Shown: in pieces, positions 38,131 to 43,992 of the stretch
How positions within the stretch are numbered: position 1 is the first letter of the stretch
How the letters are laid out: the number at the start of each line of letters is the position of its first letter
Assembly (NCBI GenBank): GCA_900315975.1
Contig: ONBA01000015.1
Coordinates: 45,285-109,284 of the forward strand
Source of the DNA: an uncultured Ruminococcus sp.
Lineage (GTDB): Bacteria > Bacillota_A > Clostridia > Oscillospirales > Ruminococcaceae
Reading direction: 5' to 3'
Length of the DNA: 64,000 nt
Made by a program: the position numbers and the translations under genes
Notes under the pieces: model-generated
Seen by the model: the letters and a program-made list of their open reading frames with translations, nothing else
Databases searched by the model: none
Told to the model about the DNA's origin: nothing

Positions 38131-38507
38131 GTGACCCAACCGGTTATCTCAAACATTTCTCCATACAGCTCGATATGTGCGGGGTCTCGCATATATCCGT
38201 CGGAAGTGCTTACATCGAAACAGACAATTATCTCGCCTTCGTCAATATCGACATAGGGATTTGCCATTTCGAGTATTTTTGCAAGTGCGTCAGAATCTCC
38301 GCCCTCATAGTAACCCTCGTCGATAAGGAGTCCGGCTATCTGTTTGCGGCTTCCGTCTACCTTTGCAAGCTTTTCCGCGATAGCTTTGAGGTTCTGCATT
38401 ATCTCTGCTTCCTCCTCAACATAGAAACGTACCGTAGCAGTCTCGTCCCAAAGCTTATACAGCAGCTCGAACGCCTCTTCCTGCTCGTTATACTTTATAT
38501 TGCTCAA
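38127..38507 (-). CDS. Protein of unknown function, first gene of the T-box operon
   Basis: 126 aa soluble protein. Start is TTG at 38507 because AGGAGGTGAAAAA precedes it; the longer frame runs into the T-box terminator. It has EEEAEIMQNLKAIAEKLAKVDGSRKQIAG in its middle and ends EMFEITGWVT. No family recognised with confidence; the mix of helices and the DDxxEI/ICFDVST strand resembles small DUF2004-type proteins. Its TGA overlaps the RAYT ATG. Threonine-tRNA control of this protein is unexplained. Confidence 0.75.
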   Translation of the reverse strand: MSNIKYNEQEEAFELLYKLWDETATVRFYVEEEAEIMQNLKAIAEKLAKVDGSRKQIAGLLIDEGYYEGGDSDALAKILEMANPYVDIDEGEIIVCFDVSTSDGYMRDPAHIELYGEMFEITGWVT

Positions 38508-38533
38508 TTTTTCACCTCCTGTGCGAAAAGAAC

Positions 38534-38772
38534 AAAAAAGTCCCTCACGCATGAAATAGCGCAAGGGACGATATTATACCGTGGTTCCACCCTGATTCAC
38601 ACGGAGACGACTCCGTATCTCATTGGCTCTGTAACGGGAGCTGCCGGCGTTTATTAGACGCACTCAGAGGGGGTGTGCCGTACCCTTACTGCTGCTGCCT
38701 CGCACCTTACGGCAGCTCTCTGAAAGCAATATTAGCGGATAAAGCCTTCCTCGTCATAGCTTTGACTGTATA
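38534..38772 (-). ncRNA. T-box riboswitch leader of the thrS operon
   Basis: The minus-strand leader holds the T-box sequence AGGGTGGAACCACGG (38579-38593). A Stem I start with ATGACGAGGAAGG lies near 38745-38757, with AGAGAG in the distal loop near 38716. A terminator GTCCCTTGCGC / GCGTGAGGGAC plus TTTTTT ends it (38534-38569). Uncharged tRNA pairing with the T-box would prevent the terminator. Threonine is the expected tRNA because thrS is downstream; ACC in CACACCCCCTC is a candidate specifier, but I could not fix its register. Confidence 0.92.
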
Positions 38773-38777
38773 CGTTT

Positions 38778-38806
38778 ATAGTAGCACAATTATACGGATT
38801 TGTCAA
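38778..38806 (-). promoter_or_regulatory. Promoter of the T-box operon
   Basis: Minus strand: TTGACA (38801-38806), 17 bp, TACTAT (38778-38783). It lies immediately past the carD stop. Confidence 0.8.
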
Positions 38807-38814
38807 GCACTTTT

Positions 38815-39309
38815 TCATATATGAGCCTTTATGTAAGGTACAACCTCTTCACGCGGTATCCCGAGGACGAATGCAAACTCCTCGCTTAGCAGGTTTTCGG
38901 CAGTTGAAAGGAATCTTTCGTCGTTGGCATGGAGTTTTTTACCCTTTGCAGCAAGGGCTTTTCTGCGCAGATAGAGTGTTCTCACGAGGCGGACAAGTTC
39001 ATGTCTCTCGCCCTTGTCGATAATACGGCGGTACTCTTCCTTACGGCGGATATCGTCGTCTATCCATATGTCTTTCTCGCCTGACATAGAAGATATGAGC
39101 ATATCGGTTTCCTCACGCGAAAGCACCTTCCGCATCTTCTCCCTGAGAGTTCCCCTGTCGGTAGGAACATAGAATTTATTCTTAGTATCGCCGACCGGCT
39201 GAAGCACGTAGTATTCGACTTCTTCACCGGTGAGGTCGCGCTTTTCTATCGCCTTGACCTCGCATACGCCATATGCCGCATATACAACCGCGTCATTTAC
39301 CTTGAACAT
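38815..39309 (-). CDS. CarD-family transcription regulator
   Basis: 164 aa from MFKVNDAVVYAAYGVCEVKAIEK. The N-terminal RNA-polymerase-interacting domain (CarD/TRCF RID, residues 1-65) is followed by a helical C-terminal domain with KARRALAA-like arginine/lysine stretches. CarD proteins bind the RNA polymerase beta subunit and stabilise open complexes. The ATG is preceded by GGAGGTAAGG. A strong hairpin with a T run sits directly upstream, in its own leader. Family certain, target genes unknown. Confidence 0.9.
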   Translation of the reverse strand: MFKVNDAVVYAAYGVCEVKAIEKRDLTGEEVEYYVLQPVGDTKNKFYVPTDRGTLREKMRKVLSREETDMLISSMSGEKDIWIDDDIRRKEEYRRIIDKGERHELVRLVRTLYLRRKALAAKGKKLHANDERFLSTAENLLSEEFAFVLGIPREEVVPYIKAHI

Positions 39310-39323
39310 ATCCTTACCTCCAT

Positions 39324-39387
39324 AAAAAAATACAACGTGTATCGCTCGACAACCGGACTTACATCGGATAAGCGAATACACGTTGTA
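39324..39387 (-). terminator. Strong hairpin plus T run directly before carD
   Basis: Minus strand: TACAACGTGTATTCGCT pairs with AGCGATACACGTTGTA (16 bp, one bulge), followed by TTTTTTT, ending about 8 bases before the carD SD. It would stop transcription from the YfhO gene, and also any transcript from a promoter at 39393-39422, so carD must be expressed by read-through or regulated antitermination. Confidence 0.8.
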
Positions 39388-39392
39388 ATTCT

Positions 39393-39422
39393 ATTTTAGC
39401 ATATTTTCCGCAAAAATGTCAT
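39393..39422 (-). promoter_or_regulatory. Possible carD promoter upstream of the hairpin
   Basis: Minus strand: ATGACA (39417-39422), 18 bp, TAAAAT (39393-39398). It is moderate in quality and lies just past the YfhO stop. Confidence 0.45.
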
Positions 39423-39442
39423 AGGCATTTTGCACAAGGAAT

Positions 39443-42400
39443 TTACTTTTTCTTTTTCTTCTTGCCGCCGTTTTTATTACCGCCGTTCTTGGGACGGTTA
39501 TTATTCTTCGGCTGAGGCTTGGGAGTTTCTTTTTTTGGCTCGTCTACAGCTTCTTCAACTGCTTCATCGGCAGTTTCTTCGGGAGTTTCCTCCGTCTCGC
39601 CGTCATCGTCACCGGATTCTTCCTTTACCTCTTCCTTGAGCGGTTTTTCGGTTATTGCGCCCTTTGACTTGATTATCTGTGCAACAGGAACACTGTTTCC
39701 CTCTGCGGGAGGAGTTATGCCCTTTTTGCGCATTTCAGCATACTCGCGTTCCTGAATCATTATCATGTTGTTCTTTCTGTCGTAGATGAACAGGAGAACT
39801 ATTGCCGCAATGCCGAATACGATGAATACACAGCCTGTTCTGAATCCGGGAGGAGAGTACTTCATAGTTATTGTATGGTGTCCCTCAGGGAGTCGCAGAC
39901 CAATGAGTGCATTGAGTATTACTACCTCGCCGTCCTTGCCGTCGGTATCATTTACCATAACACTTGTTCCGGCATCGTTGATAACGTCCTTGAAGCACTC
40001 ATCTACCTTTTTGCCGTCAACCTTGATAGTCCAGCCGGGTTCATAGGGGATAGAAGTATAGAGTATCTGACCAGCCTTTGCGTCAACTTCACCAACGAGG
40101 TAATCGTCCTTAGTCTTGCTGAGGTCGAGGTTCCACGGGTTCTGTTTGAGCTGTTCGATATCCTCATGGAATGCGTTATAATCGAAATGATAGAACTGGA
40201 AGTCCTTTATCATTACGTACTCGTTATTACCGGTCTTATCCTGCTGAAGTACAGTGAGTCGCACCTCAAGTTCTGTACCTGCGGGGTACTTGCCGAGGTT
40301 AACGATAGAATAATCGTAGCCGTCATAGTAGCATCCGAAGCCCTTGAAATTCTCGAATTCACCTGTCTCGGCATTTTTCTCGGACGATACCCAAAGATTA
40401 GCCTTCTTAGGGTTGTCCGATTTGAGGAACATATAAAGTGCATCGTCTGACTGTGCTGTAATGTGGATACGTACAGTCGGGTCAGCCGCACCTGCGTTAG
40501 CATTGTAGCAATGCTGACCATTGTAATTGGATTCCCAGCACTCATTGAGCACTACGTCAGGATTCTCATCTATACGCTTGAAGTAAGCCTTAGGCTCGAG
40601 AGCACCTGAGTAGTCAGGAGTATTTCCTGTCATTGAGCTGAGGAAGTTGTTCATGCTGTTGAACGGGTTATCGTTTCCGAGGAAGCTGAGGCGGAGAATA
40701 TCAGAGTTTGCCATGAAGCCTATCGGGAGAGCATCAGGGTTTTCGTAAACTTCGAGTGTAGCCTCTCCGTTATCATTCTGATATGTGCTTGTATAAACCT
40801 GATTGTAGTAGGGGCTGAGGAGTGATTTTCCGTCAGCATTGTTTCTTGCAGGGTCATTGAGGACATACTTGATGCCGAGAAGTGAGTCTGCAAGAGGAGT
40901 ATTTCCGTCATATCTTGTCTCGTAGCTCTTTGTTGAATAGCCGAGAGTTTCGATGAAGTGGATTATTCTCGTGTTCATGACTGAGCTTGAATGAGAGAGC
41001 CCCCTGAATCCATAAGCCTGATTATCATTTACGTTGCGGAAGAAGGTCTTTTCTGTACGGTAGAAGCCGTCATCGTAGTCATCGAGCTGTTTCTTTACGT
41101 TAGGAGCGTCCATGATAGCCGCATACGACTTCCTTGAGGAGTAGTATACTTCCTTATCGATTTTGAGAATGGTATCGTACACGTTGTAGCCAGCCTCAAA
41201 GATTACGAATACAGCCAATATGAGTGAAATATAATTGCGCGACTTCTTAGTCTTGGCATTGCTGTAAATATACATGAAGCAAAGATAAACTGCCGCAAGA
41301 GCAAGTCCGAACATGAGAGTACCGAGCCAAAGGTGCTTTACACTCTCGCCGTTTATAGTTTCGGTGGTGGTGTAGGGAGTCTTGGCTACGTACTTGTATC
41401 TATCCTCGTTATAGTTGAGGCTCGGCATTATCGACTCGAATACGAAAACGAGTGCCGCGAGAACTCCGAATACTCCGGCAGGAAGACCTATCTTCATCTT
41501 ATAGCCTTCGAGGTTGGAGAATGTCTCTGCCGCCATTGATACGAGGACGAATGATACGAGGAATGAGTATCTGTAAGGAAGCCAGTTAGGGTCCTGACCA
41601 CCGTGCCACATCATATTGAAGGGCTTTATCCACATACTGAAGAAAAGTATGAAGATGAGGAGTCCATAGCCGACTTTACGGTTTCTCTTGATGTTCTTAT
41701 TGAAGAAGTAGAGCGGAACGAGTATAAATGTGAGAACTCCGCAGTAAATCTCGGGACGTCCGTACATTCTTGTGCCCTCGTCAACGTTGACGGAGTAGTA
41801 CTGGTTCGGCATAAGCGTAGGAATGAGTTCAAGCGGATTGAACATCGTCCTCAGGCTGTAATCCGGCTCGGAGAAGTCGAATTTACCAAGTGCGAGAGCC
41901 TTGTATACCGGCATTATCATGATGTAACTGCAAAGCATTACAACACCTGTTGCGAGTATCATTCTGCCGATAACTCTTAAATAGTCCGCAAACTGGAACT
42001 TTCTCTTTGTACCGAAGAAGAGATAGTATACAAAGTAGATAGCAACGAAAATAGCTATCATAAAGCCGATATAGAAGTTTGCAATGAACATTATTGCAAG
42101 GGGAATGATATAGTTTATTTTTCTGCCGTCGTCAACAAGGTACTCAAGACCGAGTATTATGAGCGGAAGGAAGATAGGACCGTCTACCCACATGGGGTCG
42201 ATGAGCTGGATAGCAACGTATGCCATGAGCGCATACATTGTCGCAAAGAGCACCGACGGTATAGGCTTTACATTTTTCGCCTTCTGAGCGTATACACAGA
42301 AGGTCGCGCCGCACGCTCCGACCTTGCAGAGCTGCATTATCATAAGGCTTTCAACTATCATCTTTCGCGGAAGAAGTATTACGATAAACGTAAACGGACT

Positions 42401-42718
42401 CGCGAGATAATAGCCGATAACACCCTGATAGCCTCCTGAGAGGTTTCGTGCCCAGCTGTAAAGCGGATTTCTGCCGCTCCAGAAAGCGTCGCGGATATTT
42501 TCGAAGTAGTAAACGTACTGACCGTTAAGGTCGAGAGTCAGTACAGAGCGTTCACCGAAGGGGTAAACTCCGAAGAGCGCGTAAGCGATTAATGTCAGCA
42601 GAGCCGGTATAAGGAATGACGCGATTATATACGCAAACCGAAACTTAACGTATTCCGGCGGTTTTACGGGATATTTCGCGTACGAAGGAGCTGAGCCGAC
42701 AGCTTTTGTCTTTGCCAA
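39443..42718 (-). CDS. YfhO-family multi-pass membrane protein (large)
   Basis: 1091 aa from TTG (42718), chosen because GGAGG lies 8 bases upstream. About 12-13 membrane helices fill the N-terminal half, starting after a cytoplasmic leader. It has the GT-C-like loop TLDLNGQYVYYFENIRDAFWSG with an early acidic residue, then a large outside domain (about residues 570-930) and one further helix. The tail is acidic then ends KNGGNKNGGKKKKKK. YfhO proteins in Bacillota glycosylate lipoteichoic acid from a lipid-linked sugar; here the donor is unknown. A second member lies at 43993. Confidence 0.88.
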   Translation of the reverse strand: MAKTKAVGSAPSYAKYPVKPPEYVKFRFAYIIASFLIPALLTLIAYALFGVYPFGERSVLTLDLNGQYVYYFENIRDAFWSGRNPLYSWARNLSGGYQGVIGYYLASPFTFIVILLPRKMIVESLMIMQLCKVGACGATFCVYAQKAKNVKPIPSVLFATMYALMAYVAIQLIDPMWVDGPIFLPLIILGLEYLVDDGRKINYIIPLAIMFIANFYIGFMIAIFVAIYFVYYLFFGTKRKFQFADYLRVIGRMILATGVVMLCSYIMIMPVYKALALGKFDFSEPDYSLRTMFNPLELIPTLMPNQYYSVNVDEGTRMYGRPEIYCGVLTFILVPLYFFNKNIKRNRKVGYGLLIFILFFSMWIKPFNMMWHGGQDPNWLPYRYSFLVSFVLVSMAAETFSNLEGYKMKIGLPAGVFGVLAALVFVFESIMPSLNYNEDRYKYVAKTPYTTTETINGESVKHLWLGTLMFGLALAAVYLCFMYIYSNAKTKKSRNYISLILAVFVIFEAGYNVYDTILKIDKEVYYSSRKSYAAIMDAPNVKKQLDDYDDGFYRTEKTFFRNVNDNQAYGFRGLSHSSSVMNTRIIHFIETLGYSTKSYETRYDGNTPLADSLLGIKYVLNDPARNNADGKSLLSPYYNQVYTSTYQNDNGEATLEVYENPDALPIGFMANSDILRLSFLGNDNPFNSMNNFLSSMTGNTPDYSGALEPKAYFKRIDENPDVVLNECWESNYNGQHCYNANAGAADPTVRIHITAQSDDALYMFLKSDNPKKANLWVSSEKNAETGEFENFKGFGCYYDGYDYSIVNLGKYPAGTELEVRLTVLQQDKTGNNEYVMIKDFQFYHFDYNAFHEDIEQLKQNPWNLDLSKTKDDYLVGEVDAKAGQILYTSIPYEPGWTIKVDGKKVDECFKDVINDAGTSVMVNDTDGKDGEVVILNALIGLRLPEGHHTITMKYSPPGFRTGCVFIVFGIAAIVLLFIYDRKNNMIMIQEREYAEMRKKGITPPAEGNSVPVAQIIKSKGAITEKPLKEEVKEESGDDDGETEETPEETADEAVEEAVDEPKKETPKPQPKNNNRPKNGGNKNGGKKKKKK

Positions 42719-42783
42719 GTTTGTTCCTCCTTTTTTATCGGGCGGCAAAATTCGCCATATTACCCGATTATAATATCTTTACT

Positions 42784-42812
42784 ATTATACTACATTTTTT
42801 GCGGTTTTGCAA
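42784..42812 (-). promoter_or_regulatory. Promoter of the large YfhO gene
   Basis: Minus strand: TTGCAA (42807-42812), 17 bp, TATAAT (42784-42789). Confidence 0.75.
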
Positions 42813-42903
42813 TAGTTTCAACAAATTAAATTGAGATTTTGATGTTTATGTCATTGAACTATCTGCGGCAACGCGAGGCGGCGTTATCGCCGCAAACTAA
42901 AAC

Positions 42904-43015
42904 AAAAAAAGAACACGAAACTCTTGGGGGACAGTTTCGTGTTCTTTTTTATAAAGGATGAAATTAGAGAAAAACTTTAAGAAAGCGTGTGTTATGATGT
43001 ATCCGCTCTTTCTAT
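42904..43015 (-). ncRNA. Candidate small RNA (about 110 nt)
   Basis: A promoter (43022-43050) and a terminator (stem GAACACGAAACT / AGTTTCGTGTTC with T runs on both strands, 42911-42944) enclose about 110 bases with no ATG or GTG on the minus strand. The 5' part folds as GAAAG-x-GCG / CGCTTTC. The terminator loop is GTCCCCCAAG, exposing five C. It lies alone between the YfhO and Nudix genes. No known RNA family is recognised. Confidence 0.6.
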
Positions 43016-43021
43016 GCTTTT

Positions 43022-43050
43022 ATTATATCACACGATAGTCGGAGAATCAA
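43022..43050 (-). promoter_or_regulatory. Promoter of the candidate small RNA
   Basis: Minus strand: TTGATT (43045-43050), 17 bp, TATAAT (43022-43027). The bases up to 43126 are A/T-rich with no other feature. Confidence 0.7.
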
Positions 43051-43126
43051 ATATATAATTTTTATCCGCTTATATGATACCCATATTTATTTATTATATA
43101 TATAAACCAATTATCTTCACATATAG

Positions 43127-43171
43127 AAACACCGCCGACATAAGTACTTTCAGGTACGGTATATCGCGGTG
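43127..43171 (-). terminator. Hairpin after the Nudix gene
   Basis: CACCGC / GCGGTG outer stem with an inner GTAC arm, then TTTCTAT on the minus strand. Moderate terminator. Confidence 0.5.
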
Positions 43172-43178
43172 CTTCGGT

Positions 43179-43592
43179 TCATATTGCCTCTTTGATAGCG
43201 GTCTTTGCTTTGGTAACTATGGTCTTATCGTTTTCATATGATAAAATATTTGACGCATATGAAATATCTACCCAGCGTATCTCTGCGATCTCATCCTCCT
43301 GCGGATAATAATCAACATTTTTAGCCTTGGCAAGAAAGTATACAACTACTTTCATGGTGTCTTTTTTTGGTGAATACGTCACGGTTTCACGGAAAGTCGG
43401 GTCAATGATAACGTCGATGTTAGTCTCTTCCTTGATCTCGCGCATTGCGGTCTCAACTTCTGTTTCGCCTGCTTCGACGTGCCCTTTCGGGAAAGACCAG
43501 TGACCGCTGTTGATATGCTTTATCAACAGTATCTCTGTGTTGCCGTGATATTTACGATAAACAATAGCTCCGCATGATTTTTCGTGAAGCAT
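43179..43592 (-). CDS. Nudix hydrolase
   Basis: 137 aa with the complete Nudix box GHVEAGETEVETAMREIKEE (residues ~39-58). It begins MLHEKSCGAIVYRKYHGN. The overall pattern (GAIVYR, HWSFPKGHVE, RETVTYSP) is close to bis(5'-nucleosyl)-tetraphosphatase (Ap4A hydrolase) types, so it may clear diadenosine polyphosphates. The substrate is not provable from sequence. Confidence 0.9.
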   Translation of the reverse strand: MLHEKSCGAIVYRKYHGNTEILLIKHINSGHWSFPKGHVEAGETEVETAMREIKEETNIDVIIDPTFRETVTYSPKKDTMKVVVYFLAKAKNVDYYPQEDEIAEIRWVDISYASNILSYENDKTIVTKAKTAIKEAI

Positions 43593-43688
43593 TTTTGATC
43601 CTTTCCTGCCTGCGCTGAGTTTTCCGCAGACATTGATAGAGGCGCAGATTTGCGTTTATGCAAAGCGTCTCGTCGTATATTCACAATT

Positions 43689-43717
43689 ATTATATCACAT
43701 TTTGTTGACGTTGTCTA
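43689..43717 (-). promoter_or_regulatory. Promoter of the Nudix gene
   Basis: Minus strand: TAGACA (43712-43717), 17 bp, TATAAT (43689-43694). Confidence 0.65.
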
Positions 43718-43782
43718 TAGCTGATATTGTAAAAAAGTAAAGTTTTTTGGCATTGCAGGTATTATCGATCCCATTCAAAAAT

Positions 43783-43810
43783 AAGACCCCCTGCATAAGC
43801 AGAGGGGCTC
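43783..43810 (-). terminator. Second copy of the YfhO terminator hairpin
   Basis: ATAAGACCCCCTGCATAAGC followed by AGAGGGGCTC, nearly the same as 43961-43988. Between the two copies lie ~150 bases holding a REP-containing repeat. It looks duplicated with the insertion. Confidence 0.75.
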
Positions 43811-43825
43811 AAAGTGTCAAAAATG

Positions 43826-43901
43826 CTGATTGTTGTTACGGATTTATCGGACGACCAATGGTCGTCCCTACATATTTAATCTAAAAACAGACGAATTGTA
43901 G
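43826..43901. repeat. 76-bp repeat containing a REP-like palindrome, copy A
   Basis: Core palindrome at 43849-43867. The whole 76 bp match 53792-53867 with six differences. It is followed by TGCGCC twice in GGTGCGCCCCTTGTGCGCC. Intergenic, between the Nudix promoter and the end of the second YfhO gene; no gene lies in 43593-43992. Confidence 0.9.
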
Positions 43902-43960
43902 GTGCGCCCCTTGTGCGCCTCCCTGTTGTTTCCATATGAAATCGGACTTTTTGAAAAGAT

Positions 43961-43988
43961 AAGACCCCCTGCATAAGCAGAGGGTCTT
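43961..43988 (-). terminator. Terminator of the second YfhO gene
   Basis: Minus strand: AAGACCCTCTGC / GCAGGGGGTCTT stem, loop TTAT, then ATCTTTT, 4 bases past the stop. Confidence 0.8.
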
Positions 43989-43992
43989 GCTA

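Noticed and set aside
38640..38740. Definite threonine specifier codon in the T-box Stem I
   Set aside because: ACC is present in CACACCCCC, but GGC and CAC are also possible in neighbouring registers, so the codon was not assigned.
43896..43930. Second palindrome family in GGTGCGCCCCTTGTGCGCC
   Set aside because: The TGCGCC copies are direct, not inverted, and only one locus is seen.
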